From NCBI RefSeq assembly GCF_900112375.1, contig NZ_FOLS01000006.1, forward strand, positions 1-64,000: a DNA stretch of 64,000 nt, given 5' to 3'. This DNA is from Pseudomonas citronellolis. GTDB lineage: Bacteria; Pseudomonadota; Gammaproteobacteria; Pseudomonadales; Pseudomonadaceae. The notes beneath the pieces were generated by a model. That model saw nothing but the letters and a program-made list of their open reading frames with translations. It did no database searches and was not told where the DNA came from. The position numbers were made by a program, and so were the translations under genes. Shown here one piece after another: positions 25,309 to 33,803 of the stretch. Position 1 is the first letter of the stretch. Every line of letters begins with the position of its first letter.

Positions 25309-26733
25309 ATGCAAACCAAACTGCTGATCAACGGCCAACTGGTCGCTGGCGAAGGCGAGAAGCTCGCCGTGCTCAACCCCTCCCTGGGCACCACCCTGGT
25401 GGAGATCGCCGAGGCCACCCCGGCCCAGGTCGACGCCGCCGTGCAGGCCGCCGACGCCGCCTTCGACGCCTGGTCGCAGACCGCGCCGAAGGACCGCTCG
25501 CTGCTGCTGCTGAAACTGGCCGACGCCATCGACGCCCACGCCGAGGAACTGGCGCGTCTGGAATCCAACAACTGCGGCAAGCCCTACAGCGCCGCGCTGA
25601 ACGACGAACTGCCGGCCATCGCCGACGTGTTCCGCTTCTTCGCCGGCGCCAGCCGCTGCCTGCAGGGTTCCGCCGCAGGCGAATACCTGCCCGGCCACAC
25701 CTCGATGATCCGCCGCGACCCGATCGGCGTGGTGGCCTCCATCGCGCCCTGGAACTACCCGCTGATGATGGTCGCGTGGAAACTCGGCCCGGCCCTGGCC
25801 GCCGGCAACACCGTGGTGCTCAAGCCCTCCGAGCAGACGCCGCTGACCGCCCTGCGCCTGGCCGAACTGATGGCCGACATCTTCCCCGCCGGCGTGGTCA
25901 ACCTGGTCTTCGGCCGCGGCCCGAGCGTCGGCGAGCCGCTGACCACCCACCCGAAGGTGCGCATGGTCTCGCTGACCGGCTCGGTCGCCACCGGCAGCCG
26001 CATCATCGCCGGCACCGCCGACACCGTGAAGCGCATGCACATGGAGCTGGGCGGCAAGGCCCCGGTGATCATCTTCGACGACGCCGACATCGACGCCGCC
26101 GTGGAAGGCATCCGCACCTTCGGCTTCTACAACGCCGGCCAGGACTGCACCGCCGCCTGCCGCATCTATGCGCAAAAGGGCATCTACGCCAAATTCGTGC
26201 AGAAACTGGGCGAAGCCGTCGCCAGCATCCGCTACGGCGAGCAGGACGACCCGGACACCGAACTGGGCCCGGTCATCACCGAGCAGCACCTGGAGCGCGT
26301 CATCGGCTTCGTCGAGCGTGCCCGCCAACTGCCGCACATCGAAGTGGTCACCGGTGGCAAGCGCGCCGACCGCCCCGGCTTCTTCTTCGAACCGACCGTG
26401 CTGGCCGGCGCCCGCCAGGACGACGAAGTGGTGCGCCGCGAGATCTTCGGCCCGGTGGTCTCGGTCACCGAGTTCGACGACGAAGCGCAGGCGCTGGCCT
26501 GGGCCAACGACTCCGACTACGGCCTGGCCAGCTCGGTATGGACCAGCGACATCGGCCGCGCCCACCGCCTGGCGGCCCGCCTGCAGTACGGCTGCACCTG
26601 GGTCAACACTCACTTCATGCTGACCACCGAGATGCCCCATGGCGGCATGAAGCTTTCCGGCTACGGCAAGGACATGTCCATGTACGGGCTGGAGGACTAC
26701 ACCGCCGTTCGTCATGTGATGTTCAAGCACTGA
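25309..26733 (+). CDS. patD: Gamma-aminobutyraldehyde dehydrogenase
   Basis: 474 residues, the size of E. coli YdcW/Pat[17 protein letters not shown] opens the domain; [15 protein letters not shown], the Glu motif [10 protein letters not shown] and the catalytic Cys motif [13 protein letters not shown] follow. Oxidises 4-aminobutanal to GABA with NAD, the second step of the putrescine transaminase route. E. coli ydcSTUVW has the same gene order (binding protein, ATPase, two permeases, dehydrogenase), which supports this assignment over the first copy at 19293. AGAGGA lies upstream of ATG 25309. The aminotransferase that would feed it is not in the window. Confidence 0.92.
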   Translation: MQTKLLINGQLVAGEGEKLAVLNPSLGTTLVEIAEATPAQVDAAVQAADAAFDAWSQTAPKDRSLLLLKLADAIDAHAEELARLESNNCGKPYSAALNDELPAIADVFRFFAGASRCLQGSAAGEYLPGHTSMIRRDPIGVVASIAPWNYPLMMVAWKLGPALAAGNTVVLKPSEQTPLTALRLAELMADIFPAGVVNLVFGRGPSVGEPLTTHPKVRMVSLTGSVATGSRIIAGTADTVKRMHMELGGKAPVIIFDDADIDAAVEGIRTFGFYNAGQDCTAACRIYAQKGIYAKFVQKLGEAVASIRYGEQDDPDTELGPVITEQHLERVIGFVERARQLPHIEVVTGGKRADRPGFFFEPTVLAGARQDDEVVRREIFGPVVSVTEFDDEAQALAWANDSDYGLASSVWTSDIGRAHRLAARLQYGCTWVNTHFMLTTEMPHGGMKLSGYGKDMSMYGLEDYTAVRHVMFKH

Positions 26734-26736
26734 GGC

Positions 26737-26830
26737 AAGTCGCTGGGCCCCCGCGTTCGCGGGGGTGACGGGGTTAGCTAGCGCACGATCTCCCATCGTC
26801 ATTCCCGCGAACGCGGGAACCCAGCGACTT
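26737..26830. repeat. Long inverted repeat after patD
   Basis: Outer arms AAGTCGCTGGG (26737-26747) and CCCAGCGACTT (26820-26830) enclose two smaller hairpins, CCCCCGC-GTTC-GCGGGGG (26748-26765) and TTCCCGCG-AA-CGCGGGAA. This is the well-known 'CATTCCCGCGAACGCGGG' intergenic element. The first hairpin, 15 nt after the stop codon, could act as the operon terminator. Confidence 0.7.
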
Positions 26831-26889
26831 CCCGGCACCCAGGGCCACCCGGCCCACAACCCGCGGGCGCGCCCGCAACGGAGGCAAGC

Positions 26890-27366
26890 ATGCGTCACCT
26901 CGTCAGAGCGTTCTACCTGCTGTCGCTGTTCACCCTCGCCGGCCTGGCCCAGGCTGGCGAGACGCCGAAACAGATAGTCGACGCCTACATGGCCGCGTGG
27001 AACGCCCACGACGCCGAGAAGGCCGCCGGCTACCTGGCCAAGGACGCGGAGTACTTCGACGTCACCGTCGGCACCCCGCAGAAGGGCCGCGAGGCCGCGC
27101 GCGACAACGTGATCAAGGTCTTCGTCGGCGCCGTGCCGGACCTGAAGTGGAAGATGAACGGCAAGCCTATCGTCAGCAAGGACGGCATCGCCTTCCAGTG
27201 GACCTTCAGCGGCACCAACACCGGCGCCTGGGACGCGCAGACGCCGGCGACCAACAAGCCGCTGTCGTTCGACGGTGTGAGCTATGTGAAGGTCAAGGAC
27301 GGAAAGATCGTTTACCAGGGGGATTACTACGACGCCCTTGGGTTGCATAAGCAGTTGGGGTGGTGA
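26890..27366 (+). CDS. Exported SnoaL/NTF2-like protein
   Basis: 158 residues. A signal peptide (LLSLFTLAGLAQA-GETPK) is followed by an NTF2-like cone fold: IVDAYMAAWNAHDAEKAAGYLAKDAEYFDV, GREAARDNVIKVFVGAVPDLKW, and a C-terminal strand KIVYQGDYYDALGLHKQLGW. This pattern is that of SnoaL-type ester cyclases, but many periplasmic members have no known substrate. GGAGG precedes ATG 26890 by 7 nt. It is separated from patD by a repeat and is probably its own unit. Confidence 0.88.
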   Translation: MRHLVRAFYLLSLFTLAGLAQAGETPKQIVDAYMAAWNAHDAEKAAGYLAKDAEYFDVTVGTPQKGREAARDNVIKVFVGAVPDLKWKMNGKPIVSKDGIAFQWTFSGTNTGAWDAQTPATNKPLSFDGVSYVKVKDGKIVYQGDYYDALGLHKQLGW

Positions 27367-27409
27367 GGTTGGCCTGGGGCTGGAAGGTTTGCGCTGGCCC
27401 CACCAACCC

Positions 27410-27615
27410 TCTCCCCCCGCCCTCTCCCTGAAGGGAGAGGGAGCCTTACGGTGTGAAGCGCAACATCGATGCTCGCCGGCAAACACCACCCGTTTCCGCC
27501 AGCACGGACAGCCCCCTCTCCCTTCAGGGAGAGGGTTGGGGAGAGGGAGCGGAGTCAATCCATCACGCCAACATCGCAGGAATGCACGGTTCGCGAGCAA
27601 GCTCGCTCCTACGAA
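27410..27615. repeat. Intergenic repeat cluster
   Basis: Two CCCTCTCCC...GGGAGAGGG elements (about 27412-27442 and 27512-27547) and TTCGCGAGCAAGCTCGCTCC (27590-27611) fill the gap between the convergent NTF2-like and alcohol dehydrogenase genes. Confidence 0.75.
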
Positions 27616-27637
27616 AATACGCAAAGCCCCCCCGCCA

Positions 27638-28675
27638 TCAAACCTCGATGATCACCTTCAACGCCTTGTTTTGCGCCGCCTTGCCGAAGGTCTCGTAGGC
27701 CTGGAGGATGTCGCCCAGGGCGAAGCGGTGGGTGATCAGCTGTTCGGGCTGCAGCTTGCCGGCCTGCACGCTCTTGAGCAGCATCGGCGTGGTCACCGCG
27801 TCCACCAGGCGGGTGCGCAGGGTGATGTTGTGCGACCACAGGCGCTCCAGGTGCAACTCCACCGGCACCCCGTGCACGCCGAGCACGGCAATGTCGCCGC
27901 CGGGTGCGATCAGTTCCTCGCACAGGCTGAAGGTGCTCGGCACGCCCACCGCTTCCACCGCGCTGTCCACGCCCAGGCCGTCGGTCAGCGCCTTCACCTT
28001 CTCCAGCAACTGCGGGTCGCCGGCGTTGAAGCAGTCGGTGGCGCCGAAGCCCTTCGCCACTTCCAGGCGGTTGTCGTCCAGGTCGATCATGATGATCCGC
28101 GCCGGCGAGTAGAACTGCGCGGTGAGCAGCGCGGCCAGGCCCACCGGGCCGGCGCCGACGATGGCGACGTTGCCGCCGGGCTGCACGCGGCCGTTGAGCA
28201 CGCCGCACTCGAAGCCCGTGGGAAGGATGTCGCTGAGCATCACCATGGCCTCTTCGTCCGCCTCGGCGGGCAGGTGGTACAGGCTGGTGTCGGCGTGGGG
28301 GATGCGCACCTTCTCGGCCTGGGTGCCGTCGATCAGGTGGCCAAGGATCCAGCCGCCGGTGCGGCAGTGCGAGGTCATGCCCTTGCGGCAGAAGTCGCAC
28401 TTGCCGCAGGCGCTGATGCAGGAGATCAGCACGCGGTCGCCGGGCTTGAACTGGCTGACCGCCGCGCCGACCTGCTCGACCACCCCGACACCCTCGTGGC
28501 CGAGGATGCGTCCGGGCCTGCAGGCCGGCACGTCGCCCTTGATGATGTGCAGGTCGGTGCCGCAGAGGGTGGTGCGGACCAGGCGCACCACGGCGTCGCC
28601 GGGCGCCTGCAGTTCGGGGTCGGGGCGCTCTTCCAGGGCGATGTCGCCGACACCGCGGTAGACCAGGGCTTTCAT
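27638..28675 (-). CDS. Zinc-dependent medium-chain alcohol dehydrogenase
   Basis: 345 residues. Catalytic-zinc region LCGTDLHIIKGD with GHEGVGVVE, a structural-zinc cluster CGKCDFCRKGMTSHC, and Rossmann motif VAIVGAGPVGLAALL. NAD-type cofactor preference is suggested by IDLDDNRLEVA (an acidic residue after the second strand). Closest in pattern to the broad-substrate ADHs that act on short alcohols or glutathione-independent formaldehyde. GGAG precedes ATG 28675. It is alone on its strand except for the small gene downstream in the opposite coordinate direction; substrate not predictable. Confidence 0.92.
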   Translation of the reverse strand: MKALVYRGVGDIALEERPDPELQAPGDAVVRLVRTTLCGTDLHIIKGDVPACRPGRILGHEGVGVVEQVGAAVSQFKPGDRVLISCISACGKCDFCRKGMTSHCRTGGWILGHLIDGTQAEKVRIPHADTSLYHLPAEADEEAMVMLSDILPTGFECGVLNGRVQPGGNVAIVGAGPVGLAALLTAQFYSPARIIMIDLDDNRLEVAKGFGATDCFNAGDPQLLEKVKALTDGLGVDSAVEAVGVPSTFSLCEELIAPGGDIAVLGVHGVPVELHLERLWSHNITLRTRLVDAVTTPMLLKSVQAGKLQPEQLITHRFALGDILQAYETFGKAAQNKALKVIIEV

Positions 28676-28752
28676 GGCCGGGCTCCTTTCGGGGAATGGT
28701 CAGGACAGGCTAGTCCCGCCCCGGCGGCCAGGGCCTGATCCCGATCAAAGGC

Positions 28753-29082
28753 TCATTCGGCGGTGGGCAGCTCGGTGATATGGATTTCCGTCAGCAGCGG
28801 CTCGGGCTTGAGCTGGCTGCGCTTGAGCAGCGGGCAGAAGCGCGCCAGGCTGCCGATCAGCTCCCACTGGGTTTCCAGGTCGCCGGCCAGGTGGGCGATG
28901 TCGTTCAGGGCACGCTGGCCGACCTGCTGCAGGTGCGGGTCGGTGCTGCGGCCCAGCTCCAGGGAAAGCTGGCCGATCAGGGTGCTGAGGGCGGACATGT
29001 TGCGCGTCGCCAGGGCCAGGATGTTCGCCAGCAGGGCGATCTCCGACTCCGGCACGGCGGAGGGTGGGGTGCGTGCGTCCAT
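28753..29082 (-). CDS. Small helical protein of unknown function
   Basis: 109 residues from ATG 29082 (MDARTPPSAVPESEIALLANILALATRNMS). The sequence is almost wholly helical, with hydrophobic heptads (IALLANILALATRNMSALSTLIGQLSLEL) and no membrane segment, signal peptide or recognised motif. The codon use is normal for the window, which supports a real gene. The start is uncertain (no clear Shine-Dalgarno). It lies between two oxidoreductases on the same strand, 77 nt upstream of the alcohol dehydrogenase start. Confidence 0.6.
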   Translation of the reverse strand: MDARTPPSAVPESEIALLANILALATRNMSALSTLIGQLSLELGRSTDPHLQQVGQRALNDIAHLAGDLETQWELIGSLARFCPLLKRSQLKPEPLLTEIHITELPTAE

Positions 29083-29185
29083 GCGTCTACCAGTGGCAAG
29101 TGCGTCGTCCTGACGCGTTGCGGCGGAGCATAGCAGCAAAATGCCTGCATACGATCCATTTCACATTTTGTTGTACGAAAGTGCT

Positions 29186-29212
29186 GGCGCGCCGCCCGAC
29201 GGACGGCGCGCC
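29186..29212 (-). terminator. Hairpin after the Old Yellow Enzyme gene
   Basis: GGCGCGCCG / CGGCGCGCC 9-bp stem with a 9-nt loop, starting 6 nt after the stop codon. Only a short, mixed T tract follows. Confidence 0.5.
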
Positions 29213-29218
29213 ATGGCC

Positions 29219-30325
29219 TCAGGCTTCGCCCAGGGGCTTGCGCATTGGCGTGCCGCGATGGGCCGCGCGCAGGTACTGCGCCGGCCAGGGCACCTGCTGG
29301 CCGCCCAGCTCGTCGGCGGCGTTGAGCGGCCAGTAGGGCTCGCGCAGCAGTTCGCGGGCCAGCAGGATCAGGTCGGCCTGGCCGGTGCGCAGGATGTGCT
29401 CGGCCTGCACCGGCTCGGTGATCATGCCGACGGTGCTGCTGGCGATCTCGGCCTCCTTGCGCACCCGCTCGGCGAACTGCGTCTGGTAGCCCGGGCCCAC
29501 CGGAATCTCGGCGTTCACCGCGGTGCCGCCGGAGGACACGTCGATCAGGTCGACGCCCAGGTCCTTCAGGCGCCGGGCCAGCTCCACCGTCTCGTCGGGG
29601 TTCCAGCCGTCCTCCACCCAGTCGGTGGCCGACAGGCGCACCAGCAGCGGCAGTTCCTCAGGCCACACCTCGCGCACCGCCTGGGTCACTTCCAGCAGGT
29701 AGCGGATGCGGTTCTCGAAGCAGCCGCCGTACTGGTCGCGGCGCTGGTTGGACAGCGGCGAGAGGAACTGGTGCAGCAGGTAGCCGTGGGCCGCGTGCAC
29801 CTCCACCACCTTGAAGCCCGCCGCCAGGGCGCGCTCGGCAGAGCGGACGAAAGCCTGGGTGACTTCGGCCATCTGCGCCTCGGTCAGCGCCGTGGGCGTG
29901 GTGTGCTTGGGGTCGAAGGCAATGGCCGACGGCGCCAGCGGCACCCAGCCGCCCTCGGCCACCGGCATGCTCCCCGGCTTGCCCAGCCAGGGCGCATAGG
30001 TGCTGGCCTTGCGGCCGGCATGGGCCAGCTGGATGCCGGCCACAGCGCCCTGGGATTCGATGAAACGGGTGATGCGCCGCAGGGGCTCGACCTGTTCGTC
30101 CTTCCACAGGCCCAGGTCGCGGTCGGTGATGCGCCCTTCCGGAACCACCGCGGTGGCTTCCACCAGGACCAGGCCGGCGCCGCCCACGGCGCGGCTGCCC
30201 AGGTGCACCAGGTGCCAGTCGTTGGCCAGGCCGTCCTCGGCCGAGTACTGGCACATGGGGGAAACGCCGATGCGGTTGGGCAAGGTCAGTTGGCGCAGGG
30301 TCAGGGGCTCGAACAGCTGGCTCAT
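29219..30325 (-). CDS. Old Yellow Enzyme family NADH:flavin oxidoreductase
   Basis: 368 residues, FMN-binding TIM barrel. N-terminal FEPLTLRQLTLPNRIGVSPMCQYSAEDGLANDWH carries the redox-tuning Cys seen in YqjM/XenA-type members. The FMN/substrate motif HAGRKAS is at about 102, the catalytic region HAAHGYLLHQFLSPLSNQR at about 180, and the C-terminal phosphate-binding segment LILLARELLREPYW. These enzymes reduce activated C=C bonds of enones and nitro compounds. ATG 30325 lacks a strong Shine-Dalgarno. It is monocistronic, ending at a hairpin. Confidence 0.93.
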   Translation of the reverse strand: MSQLFEPLTLRQLTLPNRIGVSPMCQYSAEDGLANDWHLVHLGSRAVGGAGLVLVEATAVVPEGRITDRDLGLWKDEQVEPLRRITRFIESQGAVAGIQLAHAGRKASTYAPWLGKPGSMPVAEGGWVPLAPSAIAFDPKHTTPTALTEAQMAEVTQAFVRSAERALAAGFKVVEVHAAHGYLLHQFLSPLSNQRRDQYGGCFENRIRYLLEVTQAVREVWPEELPLLVRLSATDWVEDGWNPDETVELARRLKDLGVDLIDVSSGGTAVNAEIPVGPGYQTQFAERVRKEAEIASSTVGMITEPVQAEHILRTGQADLILLARELLREPYWPLNAADELGGQQVPWPAQYLRAAHRGTPMRKPLGEA

Positions 30326-30427
30326 GGCTACACTCCCTCAGGTTCTTTCAACGAATGATCGACACTTCAACTGTAGACCGGGTTGGCCGGCCGACACGTC
30401 AATCGTTCGTCCACGAACCCCTGGGCC

Positions 30428-30754
30428 CTAGGCCAACAGCTCTGTCTCCAGGCCGTAGCGGCGCTGCGCATCGCGACGCAGCACGCCGCTGGCATGCAGG
30501 CGCCGCAAGGTCTGGCGCACGCAGTTGGGCGAAATGGGCGCGGCTTCGTCCAGCAGGCGCTGGTGCAGCGCCGAAACGCTGTAGAAACCGCCGGAGCAGA
30601 GCACGTCCAGTACCTTCAGGCGCGGCAGGCTGCAACGCAGGCCGGCGCGTTCGAGCAGCTTGCGCGCCGGGCGCAGTTCACGGCGCAGCGCCAGCGGCAG
30701 GACCTCGGGCCGGCCGTCGGCGGCCGCGTCGGGGAAGCGAGGGTGGAGGGTCAC
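30428..30754 (-). CDS. Fur-family DNA-binding domain protein lacking the metal domain
   Basis: 108 residues from GTG 30754, chosen for AAGGA 7 nt upstream; an earlier ATG at 30826 adds 24 atypical residues. The core LLERAGLRCSLPRLKVLDVLCSGGFYSVSALHQRLLDEAAPISPNCVRQTLRRLHASGVLRR is the winged helix of Fur/Zur (residues about 38-100). The protein stops right after the wing (RRYGLETELLA), so the C-terminal dimerisation and metal-binding half, with its His/Cys sites, is missing. It is divergent from the PepSY cluster at 30966, which may be its target. A stand-alone DNA-binding regulator or a decayed Fur paralogue are both possible. Confidence 0.78.
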   Translation of the reverse strand: MTLHPRFPDAAADGRPEVLPLALRRELRPARKLLERAGLRCSLPRLKVLDVLCSGGFYSVSALHQRLLDEAAPISPNCVRQTLRRLHASGVLRRDAQRRYGLETELLA

Positions 30755-30839
30755 GAAAGAGTCCTTTTCCGGGCCGCCATTGCGGCTTTCTCTAATGAAG
30801 ACGAACGAGCGGGGCAAAACCGGCAACCGGAGCGATGAA

Positions 30840-30850
30840 ATAATTTATTG
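30840..30850. promoter_or_regulatory. A/T-rich dyad in the divergent promoter region
   Basis: AATAA-T-TTATT within GATGAAATAATTTATTGC, the only strongly A/T-rich patch between the Fur-like gene and the PepSY gene. It resembles a Fur/Zur-type site only loosely (about half the consensus positions). Confidence 0.3.
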
Positions 30851-30965
30851 CAAACCCACTGGCCGATTTCTCCGTCTCATCCGTCCTTATCCATAGAATC
30901 CCCGGCCAATGGCGGGGCCCCGGCGGCGTCGCCGCCTCCTCCACTGCGTGAAGCCTGAAGCCCCC

Positions 30966-32135
30966 ATGTCCAAGAAATCCCGTGCCAGGAACTGGTTCCT
31001 GATCCACAGCTGGCTGGCCTTGCCCATCTGGTTCTTCGTCTTCCTGGTGTGCATCACCGGCACCCTGGCCACCGTCAGCCAGGAGATCGTCTGGCTGGCC
31101 AACCCGGCCATCCGCGCCAACGCGCCGCCCGGCGACGCCCAGCGCCTGGGCTACGACGCGCTGCTGGCCGCGGTCCGGCGCCAGCAGCCGCAGGCCCATG
31201 TGCAGGGCCTGCGCGTGCCGAGCGAAGAGCACTTCGCCGTGGAAGCCCAGGTCAGCTACCCGGAAGCGCGCAACGCCACCCTCTACGTCAACCCGTACAG
31301 CGGCGCCATCCAGGGCGAGGCGCCGCTGTTCGACTTCCGCAACTTCACCCGCGCCCTGCACGGCTGGTGGCTGGTGCCCTTCAGCCACGGCTACAGCTGG
31401 GGCTGGTACCTGGTGACGCTGCTGGGCCTGCCGATGCTGGCCTCGCTGGTCACCGGGCTGGTGGTCTACAAGCGCTTCTGGCGCGGCTTCCTCGCCCCGC
31501 GCCTGCGCCTGAACCAGGGCGCGCGCATCTTCTGGGGCGACTTCCACCGCCTGACCGGCATCTGGTCGATCTGGTTCATCGCGGTGATCGCCGTCAGCGG
31601 CACCTGGTTCCTGGTCCAGGCGGTGCTCTACGACAACGCCATTTCCATCTCCAGCGAGGGCGTGCCGGCCATCATCCAGCCCGAGCAGGTGCCGCCGGGC
31701 GTCGACGGCGGGCCGCCGCCGCGCATCGGCCTGGACCAGGCGGTGGTCGTCGCGCAGCGCGAGATTCCCGGCTTCGAGCCGCGCTACCTGACGCTGCCGG
31801 GCGATGCCTTCGCGCCCATCGGCCTGCTCGGCCACGGCTGGTTCCCGCTGCTGTTCGAGCGCGCCAAGGTCAACCCCTACGACGGCAGCCTGGCCGCCAC
31901 CCGGCGCCTGGGCGACCGCAGCGGCCTGGAGTTCTTCAGCGAATCCATGCGTCCGCTGCACGTGGGTGACTTCGGCGGGCTGTGGGTGAAACTGATCTGG
32001 TTCGCCTTCGGCCTGCTGCTCAGCCTGATGGTGCTCAGCGGCCTGCAGATCTGGAGCAAGCGCACCCTGCTGGCCACCGCCAAGCAGTTGAAGAAGCAAC
32101 GCGCCCCGCAGCGCACCGCGGCCCTCACGGAGTGA
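30966..32135 (+). CDS. PepSY-domain inner-membrane protein, FpvG-like
   Basis: 389 residues from ATG 30966. Four membrane helices: WFLIHSWLALPIWFFVFLVCITGTL, GWYLVTLLGLPMLASLVTGLVVY, IWSIWFIAVIAVSGTWFLV, LIWFAFGLLLSLMVLSGL. Paired His residues in the membrane region (HSWLALP, LHGWWLVPFSHGYSW, FHRLTGIW, LHVGDFGG) suit haem binding. This is the PepSY_TM plan of iron-siderophore reductases. In P. aeruginosa the equivalent gene fpvG reduces ferri-pyoverdine in the periplasm and is followed by fpvH and fpvJ, as here. The fpvK and fpvCDEF genes are absent from this cluster. Confidence 0.85.
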   Translation: MSKKSRARNWFLIHSWLALPIWFFVFLVCITGTLATVSQEIVWLANPAIRANAPPGDAQRLGYDALLAAVRRQQPQAHVQGLRVPSEEHFAVEAQVSYPEARNATLYVNPYSGAIQGEAPLFDFRNFTRALHGWWLVPFSHGYSWGWYLVTLLGLPMLASLVTGLVVYKRFWRGFLAPRLRLNQGARIFWGDFHRLTGIWSIWFIAVIAVSGTWFLVQAVLYDNAISISSEGVPAIIQPEQVPPGVDGGPPPRIGLDQAVVVAQREIPGFEPRYLTLPGDAFAPIGLLGHGWFPLLFERAKVNPYDGSLAATRRLGDRSGLEFFSESMRPLHVGDFGGLWVKLIWFAFGLLLSLMVLSGLQIWSKRTLLATAKQLKKQRAPQRTAALTE

Positions 32136-32140
32136 ACACC

Positions 32141-32671
32141 ATGCCCGCCCGTCAACCTTCGCGCCTGCGCCGCCAGTGGCTGCGCTGGCGCTTCCACCTC
32201 AGCGCCCTGCTGGTGCTGATCCCCCTCGGCTACCTGCCGGCGTTCCTCCACGACGCCCGCGTCGACCGCGGCCTCACCGGCCTGGGCGAACGCGAGGTCG
32301 GCGAACTGCAGGTCGGCCCCTGGCGCGCGCGCCTGGCCGAATGGGAAGTCGGCGATCCCGAGGACGAAGGCCGCGCCGGCCACCTCAAGGCCTTCACCCT
32401 GGCCTGGTGCCAGGGCTGCGAGCAGCGCATCCGCGCGGCCTACCTGCGCATCGGCCGGCCCTACAGCCTGAGCGCCCCCGGCGCGCTGCTCAGCGGCAGC
32501 CCGTACCAGCAGTTCAGCGAGGTGGCGGTGCCGCCACGCGCCCGCGCCGACGACCAGCTGTGGCTGACCGTCGAAGCCTGGGACGGCAGCGTGCACCAGG
32601 CCAGCCTGCCCCTCGCCGAGGCCTCCCCGTCGCTGGTGGCCTGGCTCGACCGCCAAGGAGCGTCCCGATGA
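32141..32671 (+). CDS. Single-helix membrane protein, FpvH-like position
   Basis: 176 residues from ATG 32141, 5 nt after the PepSY gene. A basic N-terminus (RQPSRLRRQWLRWRFH) precedes one transmembrane helix (LSALLVLIPLGYLPAFLH), so the rest is periplasmic. The periplasmic part has a lone CxxC (TLAWCQGCEQRI), a possible redox or metal/haem site. Its position right after the PepSY protein and before a small exported protein matches FpvH, so a role in ferri-siderophore reduction is inferred from context. Confidence 0.8.
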   Translation: MPARQPSRLRRQWLRWRFHLSALLVLIPLGYLPAFLHDARVDRGLTGLGEREVGELQVGPWRARLAEWEVGDPEDEGRAGHLKAFTLAWCQGCEQRIRAAYLRIGRPYSLSAPGALLSGSPYQQFSEVAVPPRARADDQLWLTVEAWDGSVHQASLPLAEASPSLVAWLDRQGASR

Positions 32672-32976
32672 AAGCCCTGCTTCCCCTCCTCCTGCTGGGC
32701 CTCGCCCCGCAGGCAATGGCCCACGCGCCCTTCCTCGAATGCAAGGCCCTGGACGCCGAGCGCATCCGCTGCCTGGGCGGCTTCAGCGACGGCAGCCAGG
32801 CGCAGGGCGTGAAGCTGCGGGTCCTCGGCCATGACGGCCAGACGCTGCTGGAAGAACGCCTGGGCGCCGACTCCAGCCTGACCTTCCAGCGCCCGGCGGT
32901 GCCCTACTTCGTGCTCTTCGACGTCGGCCCCGGCTACCGCGCCGAGGTCGACTCCCGCGACATCACCGGCCCCTGA
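32668..32976 (+). CDS. Small exported protein, FpvJ-like position
   Basis: 102 residues. ATG 32668 overlaps the preceding stop by 4 nt (ATGA) and AAGGAG lies upstream. A signal peptide (LLLLGLAPQAMA) leads to a short beta-rich mature domain beginning HAPFLECKALDAERIRCLGGFSDGSQAQGVKLRVLG. Two cysteines (LECKAL, IRCLGG) could pair. It occupies the third position of an fpvG-H-J-like order. No further fpv gene follows; the AraC gene beyond is on the opposite strand. Confidence 0.8.
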   Translation: MKALLPLLLLGLAPQAMAHAPFLECKALDAERIRCLGGFSDGSQAQGVKLRVLGHDGQTLLEERLGADSSLTFQRPAVPYFVLFDVGPGYRAEVDSRDITGP

Positions 32977-32986
32977 GGCGGCCGGC

Positions 32987-33736
32987 TCAACCGCGGCGCA
33001 GCGCCCCGGGCGTGAGCCCCAGGTAGCGGCGCATCGCCGTGGTCAGGGCGCTCTGGCTGGAGAAGCCGCACTCTTCCGCCACCCGCACCAGCGCCAGGTC
33101 GGTTTCGCGCAGCAGGCGCGCGGCGGCGTCCAGGCGCTGCTTGAGCAGGTACTGGTGCGGCGTCAGGCCGACGCTGTCCTTGAACTGGGCGTGGAAATGG
33201 CTGGGGCTCAGGCAGGCCACCTGGGCCAGTTCGGCCACTGTGATGCGCCGCGCCAGGTGGCTGCGGATGTGCCCGTCCAGGCGCTGCATGTCCAGCGGGC
33301 CGGTGGGCGGCCGGGGCGTCTCGCCGAACAGGCGCAGGTGCAGGGCGCGCAGCAGTACGCCGCCCAGCGCCCTGGCCAGCAGCGGGTCGCTGCCGTAGCG
33401 CGCCAGTTCCGCGCCGGCGTAGCTGAGCAGGTTCTGGAAGTCGGCGTCCAGCGTCGGGTAGCGCGGCGCCTCGAACAGCCGTGCCAGCAGCTCGCGGTCC
33501 TCGTCCGCCACGCCTGGCGGCTGCAGGTCGAGGATCAGCATGCGGTTGTCGCCCGTGCCGGCGAAGGCATGCCGGGCATCGCCCGGCACCAGGCAGGCGC
33601 GCATGCGGCAGACCTCGCCGCCGCGCCCGTCGACCTCGAACTCGGCGCGGCCGGCCAGGGCCATCACCAGTTGGTGATGTTCGTGGTCGTGGGCGTGGGA
33701 CTGCTCGGGCAGGCGAGCGAGGCGTGCGTGCAACAT
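32987..33736 (-). CDS. AraC-family regulator
   Basis: 249 residues from ATG 33736 (MLHARLARLPEQSHAHDHEHHQLVMALAG). A cupin-type N-terminal domain has a His-rich start (HAHDHEHH) that could bind metal. The C-terminal double helix-turn-helix is ITVAELAQVACLSPSHFHAQFKDSVGLTPHQYLLKQRLDAAARLL and ALVRVAEECGFSSQSALTTAMRRYLGLTPGALRR. The start is uncertain, with no clear Shine-Dalgarno. Convergent with the PepSY cluster (10 nt apart), so the two are not divergently controlled. Target unknown. Confidence 0.88.
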   Translation of the reverse strand: MLHARLARLPEQSHAHDHEHHQLVMALAGRAEFEVDGRGGEVCRMRACLVPGDARHAFAGTGDNRMLILDLQPPGVADEDRELLARLFEAPRYPTLDADFQNLLSYAGAELARYGSDPLLARALGGVLLRALHLRLFGETPRPPTGPLDMQRLDGHIRSHLARRITVAELAQVACLSPSHFHAQFKDSVGLTPHQYLLKQRLDAAARLLRETDLALVRVAEECGFSSQSALTTAMRRYLGLTPGALRRG

Positions 33737-33803
33737 CGGCAGGAGGCGTGCGTGGCTTTCCCGCACTCTAGCGAAGTTGCGCGGCCCTGCCCAGCCGCGC
33801 CGG

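Noticed and set aside
30840-30850. Confident Fur box before the PepSY cluster
   Set aside because: Only about half of the consensus positions match; kept as a low-confidence site only.
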